In this document: piece after piece, positions 45,101-54,054 of the stretch
How the letters are laid out: each line of letters opens with the position of its first letter
Numbering within the stretch: the stretch's first letter is position 1
Source: Nostoc sp. ATCC 43529
Lineage (GTDB): Bacteria; Cyanobacteriota; Cyanobacteriia; Cyanobacteriales; Nostocaceae
Reading direction: 5' to 3'
NCBI GenBank assembly: GCA_003326205.1
Contig: LWTK01000036.1
Location: forward strand, 1 to 64,000
DNA: 64,000 nucleotides
Program-made: the position numbers and the translations under genes
Notes under the pieces: model-generated
The model's input: the letters and a program-made list of their open reading frames with translations, nothing else
The model's database searches: none
Told to the model about the DNA's origin: nothing

Positions 45101-45591
45101 TGCGATCGCCCGAACGTCTTTTAGATGAAACAGCCTTATTCTTGCACCGAGTCCAAGCAAATTTGCCAGAACCCAAGCGACAAATCCTCGAACAACTCCA
45201 TTCCAGAGACCACTTACTCGTCGGCAAAAAAGCACTAATTGTAGACGACGATATGCGAAATATCTTCGCCCTCACAAGTATGTTAGAACGCTATCAAATC
45301 CAGGTGTTATATGCTGAAAACGGCAGAGAAGGAATTACCTTGTTAGAAAGTACACCAGATATTGATGTGGTTTTAATGGATGTAATGATGCCAGAAATGG
45401 ACGGTTACGAAACAACACGTCAAATCCGCCAAAACACTCGCTTTCAATCCTTGCCGATTATTGCACTCACCGCCAAAGCCATGCAAGGCGATCGCGAAAA
45501 GTGCATTGAAGCAGGAGCATCGGATTATATCACAAAACCCGTAGATACCGAACAATTGCTCTCACTCTTGCGTGTTTGGCTGTATCGGTAA
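39184..45591 (+). CDS. giant HAMP-array hybrid histidine kinase with GAF and three receivers
   Basis: This 2135-residue soluble protein starts with twelve tandem units of about 92 residues (roughly 15-1180), each a HAMP domain with signatures such as [26 protein letters not shown] and [10 protein letters not shown]. Fungal group III kinases use a similar poly-HAMP sensor. Then come a GAF domain at about 1190-1340, a long coiled coil, HisKA near 1445 ([13 protein letters not shown]), an HATPase at about 1550-1677 (GTGLGLSIS), a low-complexity linker at 1678-1739, and receivers at about 1745-1860, 1870-1985 and 2010-2130 ([14 protein letters not shown]). No membrane helix is present, so the signal should be cytoplasmic. 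It is divergent from the CheB/CheR kinase. Confidence 0.95.
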   Translation: MATEQLTRDSDNLDLNQLLRTLTAVKHGDFSTRMPIDHTGVAGKIADTLNDIIDQNQRMATELQRIGNVVGKEGKISDRASLGDVRGSWSDCVDSVNTLITDLVQPTAETTRVIRAVANGDLSQTIATEIEGRPLQGEFLQTANIVNTMVDRLGSFASEVTRVAREVGTEGKLGVQAQVRGVAGTWKDLTDNVNLMAGNLTGQVRNIAEVATAIANGDLSKKITVDVKGEILELKNTVNTMVDQLNSFASEVTRVAREVGTEGKLGVQAEVKGVAGTWKDLTDNVNLMAGNLTAQVRNIAEVTTAVANGDLSKKITVNVKGEILELKNTVNIMVDQLNSFASEVTRVAREVGAEGKLGGQAEVRGVAGTWKDLTDSVNFMAGSLTAQVRNIAEVTTAVANGDLSKKITVDVKGEILELKNTINTMVDQLNSFASEVTRVAREVGTEGKLGVQAEVRGVAGTWKDLTDNVNLMAGNLTGQVRNIAEVATAIASGDLSKKITVDVKGEILELKNTINIMVDQLSSFASEVTRVAREVGSEGKLGVQADVRGVAGTWKDLTDSVNFMAGSLTAQVRNIADVTTAVANGDLSKKITVDVKGEILELKNTINTMVDQLSSFASEVTRVAREVGTEGKLGVQAEVRGVAGTWKDLTDNVNLMAGNLTDQVRNIAEVATAIANGDLSKKITVAVKGEILELKNTINIMVDQLNSFASEVTRVAREVGSEGKLGVQADVRGVAGTWKDLTDSVNFMAGSLTAQVRNIAAVTTAVANGDLSKKISVDVKGEILELKNTVNTMVDQLNSFASEVTRVAREVGTEGKLGVQAEVKGVAGTWKDLTDSVNFMAGSLTAQVRNIAEVTTAVANGDLSKKITVDVKGEILELKITINTMVDQLNSFASEVTRVAREVGTEGKLGVQAYVRGVAGTWKDLTDNVNSMAGNLTGQVRNIAEVTKAVANGDLSKKITVDAKGEILDLKNTTNTMVDQLSSFASEVTRVAREVGTEGKLGGQAQVQGVAGTWKDLTDNVNSMAGNLTAQVRGIARVVTAVANGDLKRKLMLDAKGEIETLAETINEMIDTLATFANQVTTVAREVGIEGKLGGQARVPGAAGTWKDLTDNVNELAATLTTQLRAIAEVATAVTKGDLTRSIAVEALGEVAILKDNINQMIANLRETTQKNTEQDWLKTNLAKFTRMLQGQRDLETVSKLILSELAPLVGAQHGVFYLMDAADNNSSFLKLISSYAYRERKHLANRFHMGEGLVGQCALEKERILLTEVPTDYIKIGSGLGEATPLNAVVLPVLFEGQVTAVIELASFRRFSEIHLTFFDQLTESIAIVLNTIAASMRTEELLKQSQSLAEELQTQQNELRETNKRLEQQAQSLKASEDLLKGQQEELQQTNAELEEKAELLAQQKKEVERKNREIEQARTSLEEKAEQLALSSKYKSEFLANMSHELRTPLNSLLILAKLLADNIDGNLNNKQVEYSQTIYSAGTDLLALINDILDLAKIESGTMSIEMTQMLLVELGEQIERTFRQIANSKGLGFTIEFVPELPLSIYTDVKRLQQVLKNLLSNAFKFTERGEVRLRVAVAQQGWSSDHEILNHAQLVIAFSVSDTGIGIALEKQKVIFEAFQQADGSTSRKYGGTGLGLSISREIARLFGGEIKLVSQPGEGSTFTFYLPQGGGHGEIGHEDMGTRGRSDAERIFERFSASPNLPLSTSSFSASERLPLPASSSPPHSPLINDDRGVIDPGDRVLLIVEDDVNFARILLDMAQQQGFKVITAQTGTTGLMLAQQFLPSAVLLDIRLPEMDGWTVLDRLKHDPNTRHIPVHIMTVEEGRQRGLQLGAIAYLQKPLTSETISEALGRIKGFVERQVKNLLVVEDDDTQRHSIVELIGNSDVATTAVSNGAAALEAIRTQHFDCLVLDLGLPDMTGFELIEQIKLLPNGKSLPIIVYTGREISKAQETELRRIAETIIIKDVRSPERLLDETALFLHRVQANLPEPKRQILEQLHSRDHLLVGKKALIVDDDMRNIFALTSMLERYQIQVLYAENGREGITLLESTPDIDVVLMDVMMPEMDGYETTRQIRQNTRFQSLPIIALTAKAMQGDREKCIEAGASDYITKPVDTEQLLSLLRVWLYR
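39640..42680. repeat. 276-bp coding repeats of the HAMP array
   Basis: Eleven highly similar 276-bp units (92 codons) follow a more diverged first unit. The DNA itself is repetitive, for example TTCCTTTGCATCGGAAGT recurs in many units. Long antisense ORFs over this part are artefacts of codon bias. Confidence 0.92.
44216..44400. repeat. palindrome-containing linker inside the kinase gene
   Basis: A GC-rich stretch between the HATPase and first receiver codons has inverted arms GACGCGGGGACGCTCTGACGC (44247-44267) and GCGTCAGAGCGTC-8 nt-CCCGCGTC (44332-44360), with an inner hairpin. It reads in frame as a Ser/Pro-rich linker (residues 1678-1739). Confidence 0.8.
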
Positions 45592-45893
45592 AAGGGCATG
45601 GGGAATTGGGAAAGGGGGAAGGGGGAAAGGTTAAAGGGGAAAGGTTAAAGGGGAAAGGTTAAAGGGGAAAGGTTAAATTTATCTCTATTTCCCTTGTCTC
45701 TCCCAGTCCCCAATGCCCTTTGCCCTTTGCCCTTTGCCCTTTGCCCTTTGCCCTTTGCCCTTTGCCCTTTGCCCTTTGCCCTTTGCCCTTTGCCCTTTGC
45801 CCTTTGCCCTTTGCCCAATGCCCAAGCCCCAGAAATGCACTAAACTAGTTACTTATAGTGTAGTTTTGTAAAATCCTGTCCCCTACTTTTCTT
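45592..45893. repeat. spacer made of STRRs: GGTTAAAGGGGAAA and TGCCCTT arrays
   Basis: About four 14-nt units (GGTTAAAGGGGAAA, 45629-45676) and about fourteen 7-nt TGCCCTT units (45715-45814) fill most of the 302-bp gap before clpS. No gene was seen. Confidence 0.92.
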
Positions 45894-46220
45894 ATGGTTA
45901 CGACACTTTCAGCGAATGTTTACGGGATGGCCACAGCACCAACTGTAGCTCCTGAACGGTCTAATCAAGTTGTCCCTAAGACTTATCCGAATTACAAAGT
46001 GATTGTATTAAACGACGATTTTAATACATTCCAACATGTAGCCGAGTGTTTGATGAAATATATTCCAGGAATGAGTGGCGATCGCGCTTGGGATTTAACT
46101 AATCAGGTACACTATGAAGGTCAAGCGATCGTCTGGGTTGGTCCCCAAGAACCTGCGGAACTTTATCACCAGCAGCTGCGCCGCGCAGGTTTGACAATGG
46201 CACCCCTAGAAGCAGCTTAA
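45894..46220 (+). CDS. clpS: ClpS ATP-dependent Clp protease adaptor
   Basis: This 108-residue protein has the ClpS core: YKVIVLNDDFNTFQHVAECL with the N-degron-binding Asn-Asp pair, DLTNQVHYEGQAIVWVG, and a C-terminal ELYHQQLRRAGLTMAPLE. ClpS hands N-end-rule substrates to the Clp AAA+ unfoldase in the cytoplasm. The 30-residue N-terminal tail is the flexible part. It is 5 bp upstream of the DUF2103-like gene, so the two are cotranscribed. Cyanobacteria often encode two ClpS forms; which one this is cannot be told with certainty. Confidence 0.93.
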   Translation: MVTTLSANVYGMATAPTVAPERSNQVVPKTYPNYKVIVLNDDFNTFQHVAECLMKYIPGMSGDRAWDLTNQVHYEGQAIVWVGPQEPAELYHQQLRRAGLTMAPLEAA

Positions 46221-46225
46221 TCATC

Positions 46226-46546
46226 ATGGGCAAACCCACCGCAGATCCTGACCGGACAGCTTCCCAAAAAACTGCCAGACTAGTCTGGAATCACTCCACA
46301 CACATTTCTGGTTTGATCCCGATTTTAGAACGTCTGTGTCAACAGGATGGCATCCAAACTGTAACGCCGGGAGTCATCGGGCGGGTAAAAGGTCATTGCC
46401 CAAAAATGCAACTTCGTGTCTCAGTACCAATTCGCGGAGGCTATAAAGTCATCGCACGGCAGGGTAAAACGGTGCAAGAGGTGTTTATTTTAACTACTTT
46501 GACCCAAGAAGAATTGGAAGCGGCATTAGCGATCGCTATGAAATGA
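46226..46546 (+). CDS. DUF2103-like small protein
   Basis: This 106-residue basic protein has the look of the DUF2103 family: LVWNHSTHISGLIPILERLCQQ, then GVIGRVKGHCPKMQLRVSVPIRGGYKVIARQGKTVQEV. Conserved His and Cys suggest metal binding in that family, but function is unknown. It starts 5 bp after clpS, so it may belong to the same translational unit. A nucleic-acid-binding role (KOW-like basic strands) is possible. Confidence 0.75.
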   Translation: MGKPTADPDRTASQKTARLVWNHSTHISGLIPILERLCQQDGIQTVTPGVIGRVKGHCPKMQLRVSVPIRGGYKVIARQGKTVQEVFILTTLTQEELEAALAIAMK

Positions 46547-46639
46547 TAATTTTGTCATTAGTCATTAGTCATTAGTCATTGGTCATTATGAGTTATCTTC
46601 ACACTCATGCCCCATGCCCTATGCCCTATGCCCTAATAT

Positions 46640-46960
46640 CTATTCCTCAACACGGTGTACTGCAAATTTGTGTAGCGGCAGACTCACGACGCAAGAAAAA
46701 GTTAAGAAATATGACAAAGCGGTAGTTATTCTTAAACTCATCAGCACAGCTTCCCATTCGGGTAAAACTATTTTTTCTATGCCAAAAGCTATACAATAAA
46801 CCAACCAATAAGAAAAGCTCATTCTAAACAGAATTTGCTCTGTTTCTTGGATATCACTTTTGTGCTGCTTACCGTCCCACAGTAAAGCTAGTCCAATGAT
46901 GCAAGCCACAAAGGAAACAGCAACTACAAATTCGTGACAGAATATATTTAACGAATGCAT
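46640..46960 (-). CDS. small hypothetical membrane protein
   Basis: This 106-residue protein has about three hydrophobic segments (VVAVSFVACIIGLALLW, SYWLVYCIAFGIEKIVL, ITTALSYFLTFSCVVSL) and no recognised family. It is the only ORF of sensible composition in the stretch, and no other gene overlaps it. It may be real but has no strong ribosome site. Confidence 0.45.
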   Translation of the reverse strand: MHSLNIFCHEFVVAVSFVACIIGLALLWDGKQHKSDIQETEQILFRMSFSYWLVYCIAFGIEKIVLPEWEAVLMSLRITTALSYFLTFSCVVSLPLHKFAVHRVEE

Positions 46961-47614
46961 TTGTATTTATCCCCAGCTTTTTCATATTGAAATTCAGTCT
47001 AAAGGAATATTCCTTTGAGAAATACAAAATATTCACAAACCTCAATAAAACCGTGCAGTTAATGTAAACAAATGCAACAAAATATAAATAAAATGTTGTG
47101 CTTACAATGCAGGACATGTTTTTGTGCTGACTGTTGACAGTTAACAGTAAAGAGTCAGCAGTTAAGTAGGTAGACATAATTAAATGTAAGATTGAAGCTT
47201 TGTTCGTAGTAAGCGATTTATCGCTCTTAACAGACGTTTTAATGGCTCAAGCCCATACTACGAACTTTAGCGACTTCCAAATAAAAAAACATACAATTTT
47301 TCTTGTGGGGTGGGCGTCTCGCCCGCCCAAGGCTTGGGGCGGACAAGATGTCCACCCCACAAAATTGGATAATTTATTTCTTGGTAATCCCTTAGTTTAA
47401 TTGAGTCCTTCTACTTATAAGTAACTGAGGAATACAAAAGCGTAATACCTTAATCATTAGTCGTTTGTCTTTAGTGATTACAAGTGATAAATGACTATTG
47501 ACGATCTTGATTTTCACAAGTAATAATACTGAGCCAGTTGGTACAACTATCTTCCTGAGGTTGTTTTTAGGCAAAACAGGAGGGTTATCTGCGATCAAAA
47601 TTAATATCCGCTAA
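46961..47614. other. gene-free spacer with two dispersed hairpins
   Basis: It holds GTTGACAGTTAACAGT-type short repeats near 47130, a hairpin TTCGTAGTAAGCGA.../CATACTACGAAC at 47202-47264 (relative of 29851-30060), and the family A palindrome at 47302-47362. An ORF across them (47200-47400) is not a gene. Confidence 0.6.
47302..47362. repeat. 61-bp GC-rich palindrome, family A
   Basis: CTTGTGGGGTGGGCGTCTCG pairs with ACAAGATGTCCACCCCACAA; third copy of the element at 5291 and 25092. Confidence 0.9.
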
Positions 47615-48095
47615 ATGAAAAAACTGAATAAGATAATGCTGTTGATGAATGTTTTTCGGGCTAGCGATCGCCCCAAAAAACGAGTTTTCCCTTATGCTGC
47701 TATTATTGCCAGTATTACCGCAGCGTTTGTTGATTGTGCTTTGGGTAGAACCGCGATCGCTATTTCGCCCTAGTAAAGATCCTAACATTACCGACCATGA
47801 GGCAGAACTGGAATTTCCTTTACCTAATGCCTTTGAGTCAATTTCAAACAGCTATCAAGATTGGTTTACCCAGCAATTTAAGAGTCGCTACGGTTCATCA
47901 AGTAATGCATCAGCCAGCGTTATTAATTACCCGTGGACACAACTAGGATATACTTACGATTGGGGAAATCAAAGTGATTGGCAAAAACTCGACCCCAAGC
48001 GATCGCCACACATCGGTTTAAGCGAATTTGTGATTAGAGAATGGTCGCAAATCACCGTCCATTCCACTCAAAGTGCTAAAGATTACTGTAAATGA
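47615..48095 (+). pseudogene. frameshifted gene for a small secreted-looking protein
   Basis: From ATG 47615 a frame encodes a basic start (MKKLNKIMLL), then RPKKRVFPYAAIIASITAAF and CALGRTAIA, resembling a signal peptide, and stops at TAG 47771. The +1 frame, open from 47649, continues past that point with a compositionally normal mature part (DPNITDHEAELEFPLPNAFE, YPWTQLGYTYDWGN, HIGLSEFVIREWSQITVHS). The two pieces join around 47750-47770, next to a HIP1 site. A mutation, a sequencing error or true +1 frameshifting would explain it. The family is not recognised. Confidence 0.55.
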
Positions 48096-48107
48096 CAACG
48101 TTCAAAA

Positions 48108-48285
48108 GTAGGGATTGGGTAGAGACGCGATTATACTCTTACGATAAGCCGCTCTTCGAGCGTCTACGCGTCTCTACGGAGTGGGGAGACAAATCAATTC
48201 AAAATGACGCTCTCTACGAGACGCTGCGCGTAGCTTGCTTCTCCGCAGGAGTAAGCGGACACGGCGAATCGCTGCTCTAACAAAA
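48108..48285. repeat. GC-rich dispersed palindrome block
   Basis: It contains GTAGAGACGCG...CGTCTACGCGTCTCTACGG and CTACGAGACGCTGCGCGTAG. A 62-codon ORF over it (48092-48280) is a by-product. Confidence 0.65.
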
Positions 48286-48353
48286 TTCTTGCATTAAAGA
48301 ACTTCTGCCTTCTGCGTCCTGCCTCCTGCCTCCTCTTTTCCCATACCCAATTC

Positions 48354-48842
48354 CTAAGAACAATTTACTCCTAACTGTTCGCAAGCAGCAATACTCACCC
48401 AGCGACTAGAACCATCTTGCCAATGTTCTTTTTTCCATATAGGTGCATTATGTTTGAGGGTATCAATAGCATAACGGCAAGCCTCAAACGCTTCACTGCG
48501 ATGAGGACAACCTACTGCTACTAAAACGCTGATTTCCCCAACTTGCAAACGTCCGATGCGATGATGAATTGCCACTCGATTCACATCAGACGTAGATGAA
48601 CGAATATCACTAGCAATTTGATAGAATACTTGCAATGCCATAGGTTCATAAGCTTGATACTCTAGAGCAACCACAGGTTTACCATCAGTTTGATTGCGAA
48701 CCATTCCACTCATCACAACTACGGCACCATTAGCTGGATCGTCAGACTTGGTATAAATCTCTTCAAGAGACAATGGTGCAAAGCTAATGGCAAAACTATC
48801 TTCAGCTCTTGGTTTAACACGAGAGGTAAGTGTAGTTGTCAT
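48354..48842 (-). CDS. moaE: molybdopterin synthase catalytic subunit MoaE
   Basis: This 162-residue protein has the MoaE landmarks: GAVVVMSGMVRNQTDG, YQAYEPMA, IHHRIGRLQVGEISVLVAVG, HRSEAFEACRYAIDTLK and the active-site KKE in APIWKKEHW. It makes molybdopterin from precursor Z with the sulfur carrier MoaD, which is not in this window. An upstream extension would need a TTG at 48887, so ATG 48842 is preferred. It stands alone, with repeats on its 3' side. Confidence 0.92.
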   Translation of the reverse strand: MTTTLTSRVKPRAEDSFAISFAPLSLEEIYTKSDDPANGAVVVMSGMVRNQTDGKPVVALEYQAYEPMALQVFYQIASDIRSSTSDVNRVAIHHRIGRLQVGEISVLVAVGCPHRSEAFEACRYAIDTLKHNAPIWKKEHWQDGSSRWVSIAACEQLGVNCS

Positions 48843-49084
48843 AACTGCGTCAATATTATGTGGGCTTTTTCTATTCTCGCTGAACAAATCGTTAATAGTG
48901 TATGTTTAATTGCCCATTTGATTTTTGATTATGAAACTAATCTAAGGATTGAGATTCTCTTTCTATAAGTAAGTGGGCAAGATTAATCTAATCTATGTAA
49001 ATAAATGTATTGCATCTAGTTTAGAACATAAGCTGACTGTAAAACCCAGACATCAAAGCGCTTTCAAAGCTATTGTCTGTTGTA

Positions 49085-49501
49085 TCATGTAGTAACATCT
49101 ATACGATCGCACTCATATCTGCCTTTAATTTCTTGATTGAAAAAGCTGCCAATTGAGTCTGAGGCGTGTAAATCTTCCCAAGTGTCCTCGTCTACGCCTA
49201 AGTATTGATAAATAGTGCCATTTTGAAACTCAACTTGTAAAATCTGTTCGTCGCGATCGTAGCCTATAGCCGCCGCCATTGATGAGCTAACTGGTAACAT
49301 GGCAATTGGTTCTTCTTCAAAAGGTAGTGCAGTAGTTTCGGCAATCGCTTCGTTAAGTTCTTGCAATCCTTCATAAGCTTGTATCGGTGCCGGAATTTCC
49401 AAAAACTCTAGCTCGTTACCCCGGTCGAGTAACAACTGCAAATATCCGTCAGAGTGAGCGATCGCTACTAAACTACTCAAGTCTACCTTAGATAGCCTCA
49501 T
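49085..49501 (-). CDS. KTSC-domain protein
   Basis: This 138-residue protein ends in a KTSC domain (about 72-135): VSSSMAAAIGYDRDEQILQVEF, GTIYQYLGV and the closing IKGRYECDRID. The domain is small and often found in phage or nucleic-acid-related proteins; its role is unknown. The N-terminal half (LSSLVAIAHSDGYLQLLLDR) is not assigned. A ribosome site, CAGGAGAG, precedes ATG 49501. It stands alone between spacers. Confidence 0.8.
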   Translation of the reverse strand: MRLSKVDLSSLVAIAHSDGYLQLLLDRGNELEFLEIPAPIQAYEGLQELNEAIAETTALPFEEEPIAMLPVSSSMAAAIGYDRDEQILQVEFQNGTIYQYLGVDEDTWEDLHASDSIGSFFNQEIKGRYECDRIDVTT

Positions 49502-50046
49502 TAATTTTGCTCTCCTGTTGGCGTAGTCGCAAGTGTTAAAGTTTTATACAACACTGAAGTGGTTTTATAGTACAAATATACTATAAAACCACTTAGCTGT
49601 CAAGTTTTTCACACTCTCAGGACTCATATCATGTCCGCCTAATCACTTATCAAAAAAATTCTCCACGTCCCCGTGTCTCCCGAAGTTCTGATGCCTGCGG
49701 CGGGCTGCGCCAACGGCGGAAGCCGCCGAGTCGTGACTTCTCTCCGTGTCAGTCCTAATGATAAGTCTTCAACCGGACATGATATCAATCAGCAACGCCG
49801 AGAAAATACTCTATTTATTAATGCATTTGGAGACAACAGCAACGGCAGAACCAAAATATATATAAAACTTATAAATAAATAATTATTTAATTAAATTTAT
49901 TTATTAAAATTTGGTCTGACGCAAAAGATGGTTAATGTTAGATTATCTAAATGTTAAAACCTGATATTGCTGTCAGCAATTTTAATATTTCATAAACAAG
50001 GCTGAAAATCTTATTACATCTCACTAGCGAAAAGAAGGAGATCCTA
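49502..50046. other. gene-free spacer with GC-rich repeat
   Basis: It includes an inverted pair GTGGTTTTATAGTA/TACTATAAAACCAC around 49559-49593 and a GC-rich repeat (GCGGCGGGCTGCGCCAAC, near 49698). A 69-codon ORF there is not credible. The last 100 bp probably carry the promoter of the TTG-started gene. Confidence 0.55.
50035..50040 (+). promoter_or_regulatory. strong ribosome-binding site AAGGAG before a TTG start
   Basis: AAGGAG ends 6 nt before TTG 50047; the closest ATGs lie well inside the N-terminal domain, so TTG is the likely start. Confidence 0.8.
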
Positions 50047-51108
50047 TTGATTAGAAAAATAGACGCGCAAAACTTTCAGATTAAGCCGCTAGGAACGTAC
50101 TTGATTGAAGCTGAACTAATTACTCCAGATCAATTAAACACAGCACTCAACACACAAAAGTTCAGTGGTGACAAGTTAGGAAAAATTCTGGCAAAGCATG
50201 GTTTTGTTAAGCAGGAAACCATTGAATACTTGATGTCAAACGTTGTATTGCCAGATCGAAATAAAATCTTGAAAAATCAGTCATATTCAAACAATCGCAA
50301 GAACGATTATGTATCTGTAACTGAGCCAACGAGTTCTATAAAACCAGAAGGTACGATGGGAGCGTTGCAATCAGCGCATCAATTGAAAGTATATCTTTCT
50401 GCTAACAAAACCCTCAAATTTCTGCTTGCTGTCGTATTGTTATTTGCTCTTGCCAGTCTTGTTGCTAATTACAATATCTACTATCTACCTGACTTTTTTG
50501 GTAGGGATCTGTTTAGAATTCTATTCGATCTCAACAGTGAGAATAATATTCCTACAATTTACTCTGGAGGAGCTTTACTATTTTGTTCTATTCTGACCGA
50601 GATCATCTTCCAAGCTCAGAAGTTATCTAAAAATAAAGATTTATGGGCGTGGAGAGGGTTGTCAATAGTCTTTGCTATTTTTTGTTTAGACGAATTAATC
50701 AGTCTTCATGAAAGACTAACTAGACCATTGGGAAACACATTCAATACCAGTGGTTTTCTTTACTATGCTTGGGTCATTGCGGGCGCTATCTTCGTACTTG
50801 GATTTTTGCTAGTGTTTGGGCGATTTATCACTACTCTTCCTAGAAAGACACGACGCTTATTTTTGATTGCTGGGGCAATCTACGTAACTGGTGCAATTGG
50901 TACTGAATTGGTAGGCGGATACTATCATTATTACTACACCCAAAGTAATATGTTTTATTCTTTGATCGCGACTATAGAAGAGGTGCTAGAGATGCTGGGC
51001 GTAATTATTTTTATCTATGCGTTGTTGTCATATATAAATTGCAATATGAAAGGTATAGATATAGGAATTTATCTGAATGATTCTAAGAAGCAAGAGCAAA
51101 GAAGTTAG
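50047..51108 (+). CDS. hypothetical membrane protein with MshEN/GspE-N-like N-terminal domain
   Basis: This 353-residue protein starts at TTG 50047. Residues 14-75 (LGTYLIEAELITPDQLNTAL...LGKILAKHGFVKQETIEYLM) look like the MshEN/GspE-N domain, which in some secretion ATPases binds cyclic di-GMP. A linker follows to about 110, then about six membrane helices (LLAVVLLFALASLVANY onward), with charged motifs between helices such as CLDELISLHERLTRP. No catalytic domain is recognised. A cyclic-dinucleotide-sensing membrane protein is possible but unproven. Confidence 0.7.
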   Translation: MIRKIDAQNFQIKPLGTYLIEAELITPDQLNTALNTQKFSGDKLGKILAKHGFVKQETIEYLMSNVVLPDRNKILKNQSYSNNRKNDYVSVTEPTSSIKPEGTMGALQSAHQLKVYLSANKTLKFLLAVVLLFALASLVANYNIYYLPDFFGRDLFRILFDLNSENNIPTIYSGGALLFCSILTEIIFQAQKLSKNKDLWAWRGLSIVFAIFCLDELISLHERLTRPLGNTFNTSGFLYYAWVIAGAIFVLGFLLVFGRFITTLPRKTRRLFLIAGAIYVTGAIGTELVGGYYHYYYTQSNMFYSLIATIEEVLEMLGVIIFIYALLSYINCNMKGIDIGIYLNDSKKQEQRS

Positions 51109-51188
51109 CTCAAATAAAAAATACAGCAGAATTCAGAAGTAAAATCGGGATGGGCTAAACACCGGAGTTATCAAGGAGTCAAAGCCAA

Positions 51189-51617
51189 GTGAATCCCAGT
51201 GAAAAACCATCTCTAGAAATCGAGGCTTCTCGTCAGTTCATCGCTTGGCTGCATGAGCAAAACCTGAGTTTATCGTTCACTACCTATCAAGCAGGAAAGT
51301 TATTCTTCATTGGCTTGCAGCCAAACGGCAGATTATCTGTATTTGAACGCACCTTTGAACGGTGCATGGGATTGTATGCCAATGGCAACAGCCTCTACAT
51401 GAGTTCTCTGTATCAGCTGTGGCGATTTGAAAACATCATCTAACCCGGACAAAACCACCAAGGCTACGATGCTGTTTATTTGCCGCAGATGAGTTATGTG
51501 ACGGGAGATTTGGATATTCACGATGTCGTTTTGAGTCAAACAAAAGAAAAAGATTCAGATACACAAAAATTAGTATTTGTCAATACATTATTTAGTTGTT
51601 TGGCAACAGTTCGGCAA
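51189..51617 (+). pseudogene. truncated TIGR03032-like gene with an internal stop
   Basis: From GTG 51189 the reading frame resembles the start of TIGR03032 (DUF4915) proteins: SRQFIAWLHEQNLSLSFTTY, QAGKLFFIGL, LYQLWRFENII. It hits TAA at 51441. The same frame then continues with the expected family sequence, PGQNHQGYDAVYLPQMSYVTGDLDIHDVVL cut here as PGQNHQGYDAVYLPQ and MSYVTGDLDIHDVVL, and VNTLFSCLAT, before ending near 51617. The rest of the family length (several hundred residues) is missing. So it is a nonsense-mutated and truncated remnant. Confidence 0.75.
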
Positions 51618-51918
51618 TGGCAATGATACACTCTTGGGCGGTAACGGTAATGATAGGCTGTCTGGTGGTTTTGGTAACGATACTCTCACAGGTGGTAATG
51701 GCAAAGATAAATTTGTTTTGGCTCCAACCCAAGGCACTGATACTATTACTGACTTCTGCAAAGGCACTGACTTAATTGGTTTGTCTGGTGGTCTAAGCTT
51801 TAGTCAGTTGAGTTTCTCCGGTCACAATATTATCGTCACTGCTACTGATGAAATTTTGGCAAGTCTGACTGGGATTAATACCACAACACTAACGGCTGCT
51901 AATTTCACCATCATCTAG
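51605..51918 (+). pseudogene. 3' remnant of an RTX calcium-binding protein gene
   Basis: Right at the end of the TIGR03032 remnant a different frame encodes the tail of an RTX protein: FGNGNDTLLGGNGND and GGFGNDTLTGGNGKD nonapeptides, then the common C-terminal module (FVLAPTQGTDTITDF, GTDLIGLSGGLSFSQLSF) and a stop at 51918. The ten residues before it are out-of-frame translation of the other gene, so there is no true start. A fusion of two gene ends by deletion explains it. Confidence 0.75.
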
Positions 51919-53256
51919 CGATCGCCTCTTTTATAGGACTATACAAGGGTCATATTTTTGTTCATAGATAGTAAAACCCCAGGAATGGAAATTCATTACT
52001 GGGGCTGTTATACCTGACCACCTTTACCTTTTTAATGTAAAAATCTTGTGGTTACTGAAGTTTGAAAAGACATATATATCTGTGTTTTGTCCAAAAATAA
52101 TTCTATAAAATAAGGGTTTTATGTTATTATTTGCTGCAAGCAGAACTTCAAAAAATGTGTTTTGATAGAATTCCAAAATCAAATTATGATGTCTGGTAGT
52201 TAAAAGATATAATTCCAGTAATTATGTCTATTATTTTAAGCTTAAACACTTGCTTTTTAACAAATAATCATTAAAAATAAAAACATCATGATTCATACAT
52301 GATTGTAGCCGAAAAAAGTGACAGAAGCCCTTACTAAAGTCCGCAATAGCGGGCTTTTTTTTGTATTGGTATGCAATTAAAATTCCTGGATAATAGTATT
52401 TGAAAAATCTTTGCAACACATCAAAAATCTCTAGGGGCGCCAAGCTTGGCGCCCCTACGATTATCTGTACCTCACCAAGCTGCAATGTGCTGCAATTTAT
52501 TTCTTGGAGTTCCCTTAGACCAAAAACTTTCCAATTTATTATTCTTTTAAGTCCTCTGCCGCCAATCTATGTAGATATTTGCTTGCTTGTGAATAAGTCT
52601 TATTATGAATTGTGGCTCTGATTTTGATACCTAACTTTGATGACGACTCTTAAAAATCAGCATGTTCTGGAAATGTTTCCAAATTAAAAAACTCGAAAAG
52701 CGATAAATAAAAAACATAACTATAATAATTACGTCCAAATATCTGACATTAGATAGTTTTTTGAAAATGCTATTTGATTTTCTCAAAGAGAATTGAAGGC
52801 GATGTCCAAAAAATAAACAACAACTTCAAGTTGTTGAGCGTTGAGCGTTGACTGTTAACAGTCAACAGTCAACAATAACAATGGAATATTTTTTACTTGG
52901 AAGTCCCTTATGCCCTAAAGCAAAATTATTGATACTTTTTAGACATCCTCTGAGATATTGAGCAAAAACCGCTATTACTAGAAATAGTGAATTCTGACAG
53001 GTTGAGGTTGAAATACGGACACTATTAAAACAAACACAACTTCTCTTCACGCAGACGCACCACAAACGCGAGAAACAAAGTAACCCTGTTTGCGTTCCCA
53101 CAAGCCACATAGTTGCTGTATTTTGTGGCTGAGAAAATATTCAGAATATTTTAAGAAATATAAAGTTATGTTAAACTTAGTAACGAGTCAGGAGCTGATG
53201 GCAACACACATCTGACCAAAAGCTGATTTGTTAAACATTCCCACAGAACTTACAAA
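51919..53256. other. 1.3-kb gene-free spacer with an orphan terminator
   Basis: AT-rich, without a credible protein gene. It holds a strong terminator at 52336-52362, a perfect palindrome AGGGGCGCCAAGCTTGGCGCCCCT near 52432-52455, an inverted GTTGAGCGTTGACTGTTAACAGTCAACAGTC block near 52837-52870, and the folE promoter region. Confidence 0.6.
52336..52362 (+). terminator. intrinsic terminator not attached to a known gene
   Basis: AAAGTCCGC-AATA-GCGGGCTTT forms a nine-pair stem (one G-U) with a four-base loop, followed by a run of eight T. The nearest upstream gene end is the RTX remnant, 418 bp away, so it may end a small RNA. Confidence 0.8.
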
Positions 53257-53907
53257 ATGATTCTATCGATTCGTCCCGATCTAACTTCTACCGATCAGAG
53301 ACTGTCATCTTTAGCGATTGAAGAAAAGCAGACTGTCACAGAAGCAGAAATGATGCAGGCTGTACGTACTTTGTTGATTGGATTAGGAGAAGATCCAGAC
53401 CGCGAAGGACTAAAAGATACTCCAAAAAGACTGATGAAAGCTTTGCAGTTTCTCACAAAAGGATATCATGAGTCTTTGGATGAATTGTTAAATGGAGCAG
53501 TCTTTACAGAAGATGCCAATGAAATGGTTTTGGTTCGGGACATCGATATTTTCAGTTCCTGCGAACATCATATCCTGCCGATTATTGGCCGTGCCCATGT
53601 TGCTTACATTCCCAATGGCAAAGTTATAGGACTATCAAAGATTGCGCGTATTTGCGAGATGTATGCACGACGTTTACAAGTACAAGAACGTTTGACGGTG
53701 CAAATTGCTGATGCATTGCAAGGGTTACTCAAACCCCAAGGGGTTGCAGTGGTAATCGAAGCAACCCATATGTGTATGGTAATGCGTGGTGTGCAAAAAC
53801 CAGGTTCTTGGACTGTTACTAGTGCAATGCGTGGTGTTTTTGCTGAAGATGAGCGGACTCGTCAGGAATTTATGAATCTGGTACGCCACAATTCTAATTT
53901 TCGTTAG
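53257..53907 (+). CDS. folE: GTP cyclohydrolase I
   Basis: This 216-residue protein is a complete GTP cyclohydrolase I. The zinc and catalytic motif reads [21 protein letters not shown] (positions near 100-120; Cys-Glu-His-His), and the second cysteine lies in [14 protein letters not shown] near the C-terminus. [14 protein letters not shown] is the usual N-terminal marker. It converts GTP to dihydroneopterin triphosphate for folate or pterin synthesis in the cytoplasm. It is monocistronic and convergent with the long fusion gene. Confidence 0.95.
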   Translation: MILSIRPDLTSTDQRLSSLAIEEKQTVTEAEMMQAVRTLLIGLGEDPDREGLKDTPKRLMKALQFLTKGYHESLDELLNGAVFTEDANEMVLVRDIDIFSSCEHHILPIIGRAHVAYIPNGKVIGLSKIARICEMYARRLQVQERLTVQIADALQGLLKPQGVAVVIEATHMCMVMRGVQKPGSWTVTSAMRGVFAEDERTRQEFMNLVRHNSNFR

Positions 53908-54054
53908 ATATAGCAGGGAATAGGCAATAGGCAATAGGCAACGAGTATACTGTTTGTCCTAAGCGCTTTGGTAGTTGCTATAAAATTAGTTGCTTTGTAT
54001 CTCAAAATTGCGAATTGTTCTGTCAAGCCTATTGCCGGTTGCCTGCTATAGTAA

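Noticed and set aside
47200..47400. 66-codon ORF
   Set aside because: Made of two dispersed hairpin repeats.
48092..48280. 62-codon ORF after the frameshifted gene
   Set aside because: It translates a GC-rich dispersed palindrome.
49673..49882. 69-codon ORF
   Set aside because: Its start lies in a GC-rich repeat and composition is not coding-like.
52231..52621. ORFs around the palindrome at 52432-52455 and the terminator
   Set aside because: They cross non-coding structural elements and resemble nothing.
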